This document shows, one piece after another, positions 43,792-52,516 of a stretch of DNA of 64,000 nucleotides (the first letter of the stretch is position 1; each line of letters begins with the position of its first letter). The DNA is from CAMFLJ01 sp965279255 (GTDB lineage Bacteria; Actinomycetota; Acidimicrobiia; Acidimicrobiales; Acidimicrobilacustridaceae). The stretch is taken from contig OZ257146.1 in NCBI GenBank assembly GCA_965279255.1, forward strand, positions 4,216,001-4,280,000, given 5' to 3'. Below the pieces are notes generated by a model. That model did not search any database, was not told the DNA's origin, and worked only from the letters and a program-made list of their open reading frames with translations. The position numbers and the translations under genes are program-made.

Positions 43792-45915
43792 ATGGGCGGT
43801 GACGACGTGGCCCCCGCTGAAGCTCCCCGTCGCGTCTCCTACGACGGCTCGCCGGTGCTCACGGGTGTCGTCAGGTGGATGCAGGAGGGCGTCGTCCTCC
43901 ACGACCCCGACGGCCACATCGTCGAGGCCTCGCCCTCCGCGTGCGAGCTGCTGGGGGTGCCCGAGGCCCACCTCATCGGCATCTCCGATCCCGACGTCTT
44001 CGGCGACCAGCCCATCCAGGCGGGGTGGCGCTTGATCGACCTCGACGGCCGGCTCTTCCCGCCGGAGCGGAACCCCTCCGCCATCACCGCTCGGACCGGG
44101 GAGCCCGCCACCGCGGTGATGGGCGTGCACCGTCCCGACGGCAGCCGGGTGTGGCTCAGCGTGTCGTCGGTGCCCCTCCCCGTCGAGGGCGAGGACCGCC
44201 CGATGGTGCTCGCCACGTTCGTCGACGTCACCGACCGGGTCGAGGCCCGCAACCGCCTGGTCGAGAGCGAGGAGCGCTTCCGCCTCACCCTGCGACACGC
44301 GCCGATCGGCATGGCCACCGTGGCTCTTGACGGCACCTACCTCTCGGTCAACCCGCGCCTGGCCGAGATGCTCGGGCGGGGGTCCGACGACCTGGAGGGC
44401 ATGACCTTCGCCGAGGTCACCCATCCCGACGACCTCGAGGCCGACCTGAACCTCTCCGAGCTCCTGCTCGAGGGCCGGATCGACGGCTTCGAGCTCGACA
44501 AGCGCTTCATCTCCGGCGACGGCGCCGTGGTCTGGGGCCACCTGGCCGTGGCCCTGGTGCGCGATGCGGAGGGGAGCCCGTTGCACTTCGTGTCCCAGGT
44601 CGAGGACATCACCGAGTCGAGGCGCACCAAGGAGCAGCTCGAGGAACGGGTGCTCTACGACCCTCTGACGGGACTGGCCAACCGGGTCCTCACCGCCGAC
44701 CGCACCCACCAGGCCGTCTCCCGGCAACGCGACACCGGGCGGTCGGTGGCCGTGCTGTGCTGCGGCATCGACGGGCTCAAGCGGGTGAACGACTCGCTCG
44801 GCCACGCCGCGGGCGACGCGCTGATCGCGGCGGTGGGGGAGCGGGTGGTCCAGGTCGTGGGGTCGGCCGACCGGATCGGTCGGGGAAACGGCGACGAGTT
44901 CTTCGTGCTCGTCGACGACCTCGAGGGCCCGGACGTGCCGATTGGGCTCATCGACCGGATCCTCGCCGCGGTGGCCGAGCCCCTGGAGGTCTTCGGCCAC
45001 GAGCTGCGCCCGGCGGTGTCGGTCGGAGTCGCCATCACCACCGACGGGCACGGGGGCGACGATCTCCTGCACGACGCGACCACCGCGCTCTACGCCGCCA
45101 AGGGCGGGTCGCGAGGGGAGTGGGTGCTCTTCGATCGCAGCATCCGGGCCCGAGCGGTCCGCCGCCTCAGGGTCGAGTCCGAGCTCGGGCCGGCGATCGC
45201 CAACCACGAGTTCGAGTTGTACTACCAGCCGATCGTCGAGCTCGAGAGCCGCCGAACGGTGGGCTACGAGGCCCTGGCCCGCTGGCACCATCCCCGTCAC
45301 GGGCTCCTGCTGCCGGCGGCGTTCGTGCCCGTGGCCGAGGAGACCGGCCTCATCTCCGAGCTCGGGGCCCACGTCCTCGACCAGGCGTGTGCCTTCCTCC
45401 GGAGCGATCCCGACGGGCACGCCCAGGTGTTCGTGAACGTGTCGCCGTCCCAGCTCTCCCGGGAATCCTTCCCCGAGCTGGTCCGGGCCGCGCTCGACCG
45501 CCACGGGGTGCCGGCAGCACGCCTGGGTATCGAGCTCACCGAGTCGAGCGTCCTCCACGCCACCGGGTCGAGCTACCGGGCGCTGCAGGAGCTGGCCGAG
45601 ATCGGCATCGACCTCGTGCTCGACGACTTCGGGACCGGCTACTCGGCGGTCGCCGCGCTGCTGGCCTCGCCGATCCGAGGCATCAAGCTCGACCGGTCGT
45701 TCACGAGCCGCCTCGGGGTCGATCCGCAGGCCGATCTCGTCACCCGTGCTCTCGGCGGCATGGTGGAGGCGCTGGGGTTCCGCGGGGTCGCCGAGGGCGT
45801 CGAGACCGAGGCCCAGTGCGCGGCGGTGCAGGGCCACGGCTGGAAGTACGGCCAGGGCTGGTTGTTCGGGCGTCCGGAGCCCATGGGCCTGCCGTCCGAC
45901 GCCGGCGAGGGCTGA
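43792..45915 (+). CDS. PAS-PAS-GGDEF-EAL cyclic di-GMP signalling protein
   Basis: The protein has 707 residues. Two PAS domains (about 25-145 and 160-285; the second reads FRLTLRHAPIGMATVALDG) precede a GGDEF domain (about 295-455) and an EAL domain (about 465-700). The GGDEF motif is N366-G367-D368-E369-F370, so the first Gly is Asn, and the substrate loop (GIDGLKRVNDSLGHAAGD) also departs from the usual form. The EAL part looks complete: E493-A494-L495, FVNVSPSQL, GIELTESS, DDFGTGYSAVAALL and EGVETEAQ. Phosphodiesterase activity is likely; cyclase activity is doubtful. No membrane segment is seen. The ATG at 43792 has AGGAG 6 bases before it. TACTGT (43742-43747) is a possible -10 box. A perfect hairpin follows the gene. 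Confidence 0.92.
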   Translation: MGGDDVAPAEAPRRVSYDGSPVLTGVVRWMQEGVVLHDPDGHIVEASPSACELLGVPEAHLIGISDPDVFGDQPIQAGWRLIDLDGRLFPPERNPSAITARTGEPATAVMGVHRPDGSRVWLSVSSVPLPVEGEDRPMVLATFVDVTDRVEARNRLVESEERFRLTLRHAPIGMATVALDGTYLSVNPRLAEMLGRGSDDLEGMTFAEVTHPDDLEADLNLSELLLEGRIDGFELDKRFISGDGAVVWGHLAVALVRDAEGSPLHFVSQVEDITESRRTKEQLEERVLYDPLTGLANRVLTADRTHQAVSRQRDTGRSVAVLCCGIDGLKRVNDSLGHAAGDALIAAVGERVVQVVGSADRIGRGNGDEFFVLVDDLEGPDVPIGLIDRILAAVAEPLEVFGHELRPAVSVGVAITTDGHGGDDLLHDATTALYAAKGGSRGEWVLFDRSIRARAVRRLRVESELGPAIANHEFELYYQPIVELESRRTVGYEALARWHHPRHGLLLPAAFVPVAEETGLISELGAHVLDQACAFLRSDPDGHAQVFVNVSPSQLSRESFPELVRAALDRHGVPAARLGIELTESSVLHATGSSYRALQELAEIGIDLVLDDFGTGYSAVAALLASPIRGIKLDRSFTSRLGVDPQADLVTRALGGMVEALGFRGVAEGVETEAQCAAVQGHGWKYGQGWLFGRPEPMGLPSDAGEG

Positions 45916-45949
45916 CCTCGGAGCCGACGGGGCCGTGGATCCTCCGGTT

Positions 45950-45971
45950 CCCCCGCCCCGAAGGGCGGGGG
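45950..45971. terminator. Hairpin terminator, GGDEF-EAL gene and tRNA-Tyr
   Basis: CCCCCGCCC (45950-45958) and GGGCGGGGG (45963-45971) form a perfect 9-base-pair stem with a stable CGAA loop. It sits between convergent transcripts. Confidence 0.85.
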
Positions 45972-45976
45972 CCGGA

Positions 45977-46061
45977 TGGTGGGCCGGGATGGATTCGAAC
46001 CATCGAAGGCAGAACCGACGGGTTTACAGCCCGTTCCCTTTGGCCACTCGGGCACCGACCC
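45977..46061 (-). tRNA. tRNA-Tyr (GTA)
   Basis: Reading the minus strand, the acceptor stem GGGTCGG pairs with CCGGCCC with one G-U pair. The D arm, the anticodon arm with CTGTAAA (anticodon GTA), a long class II variable arm and the T arm GGTTCGAATCC are present. The discriminator is A at 45980 and CCA is encoded at 45977-45979. It lies 46 bases downstream of the SGNH gene on the same strand. Confidence 0.95.
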
Positions 46062-46107
46062 AGGAGCCGGTCACTGTAGCGGAGCGCGTCGGCTCGGCCG
46101 AATCGTC

Positions 46108-47058
46108 TCAGGGGGCCTGGAGGCCGTAGTCGGCGGCGACCTGGCGGGCGACGATCCGCGAGAGCCAGCGGGCGCCCTCGAGTGACAGGTGGATGCCGTC
46201 GCTGTTGCGCACCTGCACCGAGGCGCCGCCGGCGCCCGGGAGCCGGTCGGTGTACCCGCCGTCGTCACCGCTCAGCAGTGCCTTCGAGTCGATGTAGGTG
46301 ATGTCGGGGTTGGTGGCGGCCACGGCGCGGTAGGCACTGTCGACCACGGCGATGCGGGCGTCGAAGGTGCCGTCGCGCATCACCGGCTGGCCGACGAGGT
46401 ACACACGGCTCCCCGCGGCGGTGAGCTGACCGACGAAGGCGGTGAGGCGGCGGGTGTACTCGGCGAGCCACTCCGGGCTGCCCACGTCGACGTAGTTCGT
46501 GGCGCCTTCGGGCTGGAGGGCCTGGGCGTCGTTGTCACCCATCGACACCACGACCGCGTCGGGTGCGCCCTCGGCGAGGACGCCCGGGAGCGCGGCCGGC
46601 CAGTCGTAGAAGTCCTTGCGGGTGAGCCCCGAGGAGTTCTTGTAGATCGTGCGGGCCTCGATCGCCGGCAGGTCCTTCACGTCGTTCTCGAGCAGCTGGC
46701 CGAGGGCCTGCGCGGTGGAGTCGCCGATGACCCAGACGGTGAGCGGCGCCGCGTCGGAGGCGGCCCGCACCGGCGGGGTGCGCACGGGGAACACGGGAGG
46801 ATCGCTGAGGTCGTTGTGGCGGGGGTACGCCAAGGTGGTGGTCGTGGGGAGCGGGACCGTGGTGGTCGTCTCCTCCGTGATCGTCGTGGGCGCCGATGCG
46901 CTGTCGGAGCCACCCCCGAGCAGTGCGCCCACCCCGACCACCAGGCCGACCAGCACGAGCAGGGCGATGCCACCCACGACGGCCCGCCGGAGCGCGTAGT
47001 TGGGCCGGGGCCGAGGCGCGCCGTACGGGCGCGACGGGGTGGGAGGGGTGGTCGCCAC
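46108..47058 (-). CDS. Membrane-anchored SGNH-family hydrolase
   Basis: The protein has 316 residues. A Pro-rich cytoplasmic start, one membrane helix (about 26-48) and a Thr-rich linker (TITEETTTTVPLPTTTT) lead to an extracytoplasmic SGNH domain. Its block I is VIGDSTAQALG (Ser114), block III is VVSMGDNDAQ, and the catalytic pair D287 and H290 is in SDGIHLSLEGARWL. Such domains remove or transfer acyl groups on sugars or cell-wall polymers. The substrate is not evident. The GTG start lies 23 bases after the GNAT gene, so both may be in one operon. Confidence 0.85.
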   Translation of the reverse strand: MATTPPTPSRPYGAPRPRPNYALRRAVVGGIALLVLVGLVVGVGALLGGGSDSASAPTTITEETTTTVPLPTTTTLAYPRHNDLSDPPVFPVRTPPVRAASDAAPLTVWVIGDSTAQALGQLLENDVKDLPAIEARTIYKNSSGLTRKDFYDWPAALPGVLAEGAPDAVVVSMGDNDAQALQPEGATNYVDVGSPEWLAEYTRRLTAFVGQLTAAGSRVYLVGQPVMRDGTFDARIAVVDSAYRAVAATNPDITYIDSKALLSGDDGGYTDRLPGAGGASVQVRNSDGIHLSLEGARWLSRIVARQVAADYGLQAP

Positions 47059-47081
47059 GGGTCGGAGAGCCTCGCGCGGCC

Positions 47082-47567
47082 CTAGAGCATCCGCTGCATC
47101 AGGACCACGTCGAGCCAGCGGCCGAACTTGCGCCCGACCTCCTTCTCGATCCCGACCATCTCGAAGCCGAGCGAGCTGTGCAGCCCGATCGAGGCGTCGT
47201 GGCCGCCGACGATGCGGGCCATCATCGTGTGGAACCCGCGCGCCGCGGCGACGTCGACCAGTTCGGCGAGCAGGGCCCGGCCCACGCCGTTGCCCCGCTG
47301 GTCGTGGCGCACGTAGATCGAGTCCTCGACCGTGGTGGAGTAGGCCGGCCTCGAGCGGTACCGCGACAGGGCGGCGAAGCCCACGACCTCACCGTCGGTC
47401 TCGGCCACCACGACCGCCATCGCCCCCGATCGGGCCTCGATCCAGTCCCGCTGCTCCTCGAGCGTGCGCGGCACCAGGTCGAAGGTGACCGTCGAGCCGG
47501 TCACCTCGGTGTTGTAGATCGTTCGGGTCGCCTCGGCGTCGTCGGGCCTGGCCAGTCGCAGCTCCAC
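47082..47567 (-). CDS. GNAT-family N-acetyltransferase (phosphinothricin acetyltransferase type)
   Basis: The protein has 161 residues and covers a full GNAT fold. The acetyl-CoA loop is RGNGVGRALLAEL (from 91). The segments YNTEVTGSTVTFDLVPRTLE, FAALSRYRSRPAYSTTVEDS and RIVGGHDASIGLHSSLGFE are typical of the Pat/Bar subgroup, which acetylates phosphinothricin-like amino groups or free amino acids such as methionine sulfone. The chromosomal substrate is unknown. The start is GTG. Confidence 0.88.
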   Translation of the reverse strand: MELRLARPDDAEATRTIYNTEVTGSTVTFDLVPRTLEEQRDWIEARSGAMAVVVAETDGEVVGFAALSRYRSRPAYSTTVEDSIYVRHDQRGNGVGRALLAELVDVAAARGFHTMMARIVGGHDASIGLHSSLGFEMVGIEKEVGRKFGRWLDVVLMQRML

Positions 47568-47697
47568 GGGGCCTCACCGTACCGGCGGACCCGGTGGCCG
47601 CCGGTCCACTCGGGGCGTCCGACGCCGCACGGTCGAGGTGGTGGACGGCCCAGGACCCCGTCTCCCGGGGCCCGCTCGGGGCGTGACCGATGCCGAG

Positions 47698-47727
47698 TTG
47701 GGAACCGGCCGGTGGGCGTGGCATGAT
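47698..47727 (+). promoter_or_regulatory. Promoter candidate for tRNA-Thr, tRNA-Met and tuf
   Basis: TTGGGA (47698-47703), an 18-base spacer and CATGAT (47722-47727) lie about 35 bases before tRNA-Thr. The remaining 47568-47697 region shows no other recognisable feature. Confidence 0.4.
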
Positions 47728-47761
47728 GACAAGCCGTTGCCTGGCCCCTGTGGTCCGGCGC

Positions 47762-47834
47762 GCCCCCTTAGCTCAGTCGGCAGAGCGTTTCCATGGTAAG
47801 GAAAAGGTCGACAGTTCGATTCTGTCAGGGGGCT
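47762..47834 (+). tRNA. tRNA-Thr (GGT)
   Basis: The acceptor stem GCCCCCT pairs with AGGGGGC (47827-47833), and the discriminator is T. The anticodon stem TTTCC/GGAAA encloses the loop ATGGTAA, giving anticodon GGT. The T arm contains GTTCGAT. No CCA is encoded. The order tRNA-Thr, tRNA-Met ahead of translation genes is common in Actinobacteria. Confidence 0.95.
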
Positions 47835-47886
47835 CTTCCACGGCATCGATCCGGGCCCGTCAGGGCCCGAGTCGACGCTGTGGCCT

Positions 47887-47963
47887 GTCGGCGTAGCTCA
47901 GTCGGTTAGAGCACTCGGCTCATAATCGAGTGGTCGTCGGTTCGAGTCCGACCGCCGACACCA
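47887..47963 (+). tRNA. tRNA-Met (CAT), elongator type
   Basis: The acceptor stem GTCGGCG pairs with CGCCGAC (47953-47959), and the discriminator is A. The anticodon loop CTCATAA gives CAT. A first acceptor pair G-C and no GGG/CCC anticodon stem argue against initiator tRNA. A tRNA-Ile with modified CAT cannot be excluded from sequence. CCA is encoded at 47961-47963. tuf starts 69 bases later. Confidence 0.9.
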
Positions 47964-48032
47964 TCCGACACCCGGACGTCTGGTCCGGAAACCAACCCTC
48001 ACCATCCCCCGAAAGGCCTCCAGGAGATCCCC

Positions 48033-49223
<1,191 letters not shown>

Positions 49224-49262
49224 CGCCTGGCCGGCACGCCGGTCGAGAGCAGGAGGGCCACG

Positions 49263-49427
49263 ATGGCCAAGAACGAGAAGCGCATCGCCGTGACCCTGGA
49301 GTGCCAGGTCTGCAAGCGCCGCAACTACATCACGACCAAGAACAAGGTCAACGACCGCGAGCGGATCGAGCTCAAGAAGTACTGCAAGTGGGACCGTACG
49401 CACACGGCCCACAAGGAGACCCGCTGA
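49263..49427 (+). CDS. rpmG: 50S ribosomal protein L33
   Basis: This 54-residue protein begins MAKNEKRIAVTLECQVCKRR and ends HTAHKETR, as in L33. The first zinc knuckle is C14-x-x-C17. In the second, C41 is followed by Asp at 44 (YCKWDRTH) where the full zinc-binding form has Cys, so only three Cys ligands remain. The ATG follows AGGAGG, 39 bases after tuf. A 9-base-pair hairpin terminator follows. Confidence 0.95.
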   Translation: MAKNEKRIAVTLECQVCKRRNYITTKNKVNDRERIELKKYCKWDRTHTAHKETR

Positions 49428-49435
49428 GCGATCCG

Positions 49436-49458
49436 CAGGACGGCCACGAGCCGTCCTG
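49436..49458 (+). terminator. Hairpin terminator after rpmG
   Basis: CAGGACGGC (49436-49444) and GCCGTCCTG (49450-49458) pair perfectly around CACGA. It ends the tuf-rpmG unit before the sigma factor gene. Confidence 0.8.
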
Positions 49459-49606
49459 GTCGAGCGTCGACACCCCGTCGGTGGTGGCTCCTGCAGCCGC
49501 CACCGACGTGGCGCGTCCGGGGCCGGTCGCCGGCGCGCCCGATGCGGCGGCGCCCGATGCAGGGTCCCGGCGTAACCGTCGGCGCCGTCGCGGCGTCGAA
49601 CCGGTG

Positions 49607-50188
49607 ATGCACGACGACGTCGACGAACTGGTGACGGCCGCCCGGGAGGGCGACCGCGGCGCGTTCGACGCGCTGGTGCGCCTCACCTACGTCGACACCT
49701 ACACCCTCGCCCACCGCCTCACCGGCGACGACGAGGACGCCCGTGACGTCACGCAGGAGACCTACCTGCGGGCCTACCGGGGCCTGCGACGGTTCAGGGG
49801 CGACGCCCAGTTCACGACCTGGCTCTACCGGATCACGGCGAACTGCGCCTCGACCCACCTCGGCCGGCGGGCCCGCCACCGCCACGAGGAGCTCCACGAC
49901 GACCTGCCGGTCGACGACCCCAGGCCCGGCCACGACCCCGTCGGTCGGGCCGAGAACGGGGCCCTGCGCGAGCGGGTCAACCTGGCCCTGCGCACGCTCC
50001 CACCCCGCCTGCGGACCGTGATCGTGCTGCGAGACATCTACGACCTGCCCCACGAGGCCATCGCCGCCGAGCTGGGCATCTCCGAGTCCGCCGCCAAGGT
50101 TCGCCTCCACCGGGCGCGACGCAAGCTCCGCGACGACGTGTTCCTGCGTGACGCCGCCTCCGGCGAGGAGTCCGCCCGTGCGGTGTGA
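49607..50188 (+). CDS. ECF-type RNA polymerase sigma factor
   Basis: The protein has about 193 residues. Sigma region 2 is DGAFDALVRL-like with DARDVTQETYLRAYRGLRRF and TTWLYRITANCASTHLGRR. Region 4 is LRTVIVLRDIYDLPHEAIAA followed by the helix-turn-helix LGISESAAKVRLHRARRKLR. There is no region 3, as in ECF sigma factors. The ATG at 49607 (with GTG at 49604) lacks a clear ribosome site. The frame is open upstream to beyond the terminator, with a GTG near 49469, so a longer N-terminus is possible. The anti-sigma gene overlaps its end by 11 bases. Confidence 0.88.
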   Translation: MHDDVDELVTAAREGDRGAFDALVRLTYVDTYTLAHRLTGDDEDARDVTQETYLRAYRGLRRFRGDAQFTTWLYRITANCASTHLGRRARHRHEELHDDLPVDDPRPGHDPVGRAENGALRERVNLALRTLPPRLRTVIVLRDIYDLPHEAIAAELGISESAAKVRLHRARRKLRDDVFLRDAASGEESARAV

Positions 50189-50519
50189 CCTCGTGGCCGA
50201 ACGGCTGCCCGCCGCCGTCGACGAGCCCGGTGCGCTCGACGCCGAGCAGGCCGAGCACGTGGTCCAGTGCCTGCGTTGCCAGGCCGAGCTGGCCCAGTAC
50301 CGCCGCCTGCGCCGCACCATGGAGGCGATGGCCACCGAGTCGCGGCCGGCCCCGGCCGACCTCACCGAGGTCCTGGTCGGCCTCGACGACGCCCTCGCCC
50401 GACGGGCCCGCCAGCGCACGGTCGGCAAGCGGGCGGCCTACCTCGGTGGGCTGGCGGCCGCCACCGCGGCCGGGGTCGGTGGGGTGCTCGTGCTCACCAC
50501 CCGCCGTCGCCCCGCGTAG
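50178..50519 (+). CDS. Zinc-type anti-sigma factor with one membrane helix
   Basis: The protein has 113 residues. The ZAS signature HxxxCxxC is EHVVQCLRC near residue 30, with an upstream Cys (RCDLVAERLP). A basic segment leads to one membrane helix near the C-terminus (AAYLGGLAAATAAGVGGVLVL) and a short Arg tail. Such proteins hold the cognate ECF sigma at the membrane until a signal, often thiol oxidation or envelope stress, releases it. The GTG at 50178 is preceded by GAGGAG with 7-base spacing. It overlaps the sigma gene, marking a cognate pair. Confidence 0.85.
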   Translation: MRCDLVAERLPAAVDEPGALDAEQAEHVVQCLRCQAELAQYRRLRRTMEAMATESRPAPADLTEVLVGLDDALARRARQRTVGKRAAYLGGLAAATAAGVGGVLVLTTRRRPA

Positions 50520-50600
50520 CGTCGCATTCGCCCGTGCCTCGGCGCGCCGCCTAGGGTGGTCACGTCGGGCCCCCGGGGCCTGACCGGGCGCGCCGACTGG

Positions 50601-50606
50601 TATCGT
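50601..50606 (+). promoter_or_regulatory. Possible -10 box for tRNA-Trp and secE-nusG
   Basis: TATCGT lies 24 bases before tRNA-Trp and is preceded by TGG. CCTGAC (50578-50583) lies about 17 bases upstream as a poor -35. Placement fits, but the match is weak. Confidence 0.35.
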
Positions 50607-50630
50607 CGACGGTTCCCGAAGGCAGTCTCT

Positions 50631-50703
50631 AGGGCAGTGGCTCAATTGGTAGAGCACCGGTCTCCAAAACCGGCGGTTGGGGGTTCGAGTCCCTCCTGCC
50701 CTG
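50631..50703 (+). tRNA. tRNA-Trp (CCA)
   Basis: The acceptor AGGGCAG pairs with CTGCCCT, and the discriminator is G. The anticodon loop TCTCCAAAA region gives anticodon CCA. The T arm is GGGGGTTCGAGTCCCTC. No 3' CCA is encoded. Location immediately before secE and nusG is conserved in many bacteria. Confidence 0.96.
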
Positions 50704-50773
50704 CTCCGCAGTCTCACAAATTTTCGATGATCCGAACCGCTGACGTCCGAACAGTCCGGTGGGAAGTGTCGCC

Positions 50774-51073
50774 ATGGCATTGAACCGAGAACAGAAGCGC
50801 ATGCTTCAGAAGCAGGGCGAGCTCGGCCCCGACGGCGAGCCCGTTCGCACCCGGCGTGGGCCCCAGCAGGCCCAGCGCAAGGAGCGCACCGGCCCCACGC
50901 AGTTCGCCAAAGAGGTCCGCTCCGAGCTCCGCAAGGTCGCGTGGCCCACCAAGTCCGAGACGATCAACTACTCGATCATCACCCTCGTCACCCTCGTCGT
51001 GTTCACGCTGTTCATCTTCGGCGTCGACTGGGTCTTCTCAGAATTCGTGCTGAAACTCTTCAACGCCTCATGA
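50774..51073 (+). CDS. secE: Preprotein translocase subunit SecE
   Basis: SecE is an essential partner of SecY in the plasma membrane translocon. The protein has 99 residues: a basic, Arg/Gln-rich N-terminal half, then the conserved amphipathic segment FAKEVRSELRKVAWPTKSE and a single membrane helix (ITLVTLVVFTLFIFGVDWVF). The ATG at 50774 fits the family start MALNREQKR; a GTG 15 bases upstream is less likely. The nusG ATG overlaps its stop (CATGA). Confidence 0.94.
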   Translation: MALNREQKRMLQKQGELGPDGEPVRTRRGPQQAQRKERTGPTQFAKEVRSELRKVAWPTKSETINYSIITLVTLVVFTLFIFGVDWVFSEFVLKLFNAS

Positions 51074-51849
51074 CTCTCGAAACCGACACCGACACCCCCG
51101 ACGAGCCCCTGGGCGACGCCGGATCCATCGACGAGACCCCGACCGAGGAGGCCCCCGAGGCCCCTGCGGCCGAGCTCGACGACCCCACCTCCGACACCCC
51201 CACCGCGGACGACGACGGCGACGCCGAGAGCGATCCCGAGGTCGAGGTCGTCGACGCCGACGAGCTGCTCGAGGAGGCCCGGCCCCGGCCGCAGAGCCCC
51301 TACGACCGGCCCGGCCGCTGGTTCGTGGTCCACACCCAGTCGGGCTACGAGAAGAAGGTCAAGCAGAACCTCGAAGCCCGTATCTCCTCGATGAACATGG
51401 AGGAGAGCATCCACGAGGTCGTCATCCCCATGGAAGACGTCGTGGAGTTCAAGAACGGCAAGAAGCAGGTCGTCCAGAAGAAGGTCTTCCCGGGCTACCT
51501 GCTGGTGCGCTGCGACATGGGCGACGACTCCTGGTACGTCATCCGCAACACGCCGGGCGTCACCGGCTTCGTCGGCCAGGGCGCCAAGCCCTCGCCGCTG
51601 CCGCGCCGCGACGTCGAGAACTTCCTGCAGGTCAAGGACGAGAGCGAGGAGGCCGCTCCCAAGCGCGGCAAGCCTCGTCTCGAGTACGAGCAGGGCGAGA
51701 CCGTCCGGGTCAAGGAAGGCCCGTTCGCGGACTTCTCCGGCGAGATCGTCGAGATCAACGAGGACCAGCTCAAGCTCAAGGTGCTCGTCAACATCTTCGG
51801 CCGCGAAACCCCGGTCGAGCTCGAATTCTCCCAGGTCGCGAAGCTCTAG
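51070..51849 (+). CDS. nusG: Transcription termination/antitermination protein NusG
   Basis: The protein has 259 residues. The first 80 or so are an acidic extension (DDDGDAESDPEVEVVDADEL), typical of actinobacterial NusG. The NGN domain begins GRWFVVHTQSGYEKKVKQNL and contains KVFPGYLLVRCDM. The KOW domain has GETVRVKEGPFADFSGEIVE. It binds RNA polymerase and links it to Rho or the ribosome. It overlaps secE. Confidence 0.95.
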   Translation: MTLETDTDTPDEPLGDAGSIDETPTEEAPEAPAAELDDPTSDTPTADDDGDAESDPEVEVVDADELLEEARPRPQSPYDRPGRWFVVHTQSGYEKKVKQNLEARISSMNMEESIHEVVIPMEDVVEFKNGKKQVVQKKVFPGYLLVRCDMGDDSWYVIRNTPGVTGFVGQGAKPSPLPRRDVENFLQVKDESEEAAPKRGKPRLEYEQGETVRVKEGPFADFSGEIVEINEDQLKLKVLVNIFGRETPVELEFSQVAKL

Positions 51850-51892
51850 CGGCGCCCTGGAGGTCGGCCCCCGGGTCGGCTGAGTTGTCATC

Positions 51893-51908
51893 GGCGGCGT
51901 GAGCCGCC
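51893..51908 (+). other. Small hairpin in the nusG-rplK gap
   Basis: GGCGGC (51893-51898), loop GTGA, GCCGCC (51903-51908), in the 126-base gap before rplK. AGTTGTC occurs twice nearby (51883 and 51911). It may be a weak attenuator or part of an rplK leader. I see no clear promoter here. Confidence 0.35.
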
Positions 51909-51975
51909 AAAGTTGTCCGTCGCGCATGCGGGCTTTTCCGTGGGCGCGTGAACGAACGAGAAGCGAGTAGAAGAC

Positions 51976-52401
51976 ATGGCCAAGAAGAAGGTTTCGGCCG
52001 TCGTGAAGATCCAGATCCCGGCGGGCGGTGCCACCCCGGCACCTCCGGTGGGTACCGCACTGGGCCCGCACGGCGTGGCGATCATGGACTTCTGCAAGGA
52101 GTACAACGCCAAGACCGAGGCGCAGAGGGGCACCATCGTGCCGGTGGAGATCACCGTCTACGAGGACCGCTCCTTCACCTTCATCCTGAAGACCCCGCCG
52201 ACGTCGGTGCTCATCAAGCAGGCCGCCGGTCTCGACAAGGGGTCCCAGACCCCCTCGAAGGCCGTCGCCGGCTCGATCACCGACGCGCAGGTCACGGAGA
52301 TCGCCCAGGTCAAGATGCCCGACCTCAACGCCAACGACCTCGAGGCCGCCCGCCTCCAGGTGGCCGGCACCGCCCGATCGATGGGCATCGAGGTCGTCTG
52401 A
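51976..52401 (+). CDS. rplK: 50S ribosomal protein L11
   Basis: The protein has 141 residues, the standard length. KIQIPAGGATPAPPVGTALG, GPHGVAIMDFCKEYN and KTPPTSVLIKQAAG match the N-terminal domain. The C-terminal rRNA-binding domain contains GSITDAQVTEIAQVKMPDLN. L11 forms the GTPase-associated centre with the L10-L7/L12 stalk encoded downstream. The ATG lies about 20 bases after GAAGCGAG, with no strong ribosome site. Confidence 0.97.
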   Translation: MAKKKVSAVVKIQIPAGGATPAPPVGTALGPHGVAIMDFCKEYNAKTEAQRGTIVPVEITVYEDRSFTFILKTPPTSVLIKQAAGLDKGSQTPSKAVAGSITDAQVTEIAQVKMPDLNANDLEAARLQVAGTARSMGIEVV

Positions 52402-52406
52402 TCCAC

Positions 52407-52427
52407 CGGCCCGGCACCGCCGGGCCG
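52407..52427 (+). other. Hairpin between rplK and rplA
   Basis: CGGCCCGGC (52407-52415) and GCCGGGCCG (52419-52427) pair perfectly around ACC, starting 5 bases after the rplK stop. It could be a partial terminator, an RNA-processing stem or part of L1 autoregulation. The rplA ribosome site lies 80 bases further on. Confidence 0.55.
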
Positions 52428-52516
52428 TCACCCGACCGGGACGACCTCGCCCGGCGGGTCCACCGCACGCCCACGCCACCCCGGTGGCCGGTCGTGCCCG
52501 ACACGAGGGAGCCGTC

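Noticed and set aside
47887..47963. Initiator tRNA-fMet
   Set aside because: The first acceptor pair is matched (G-C) and the anticodon stem lacks the three G-C pairs of initiators.
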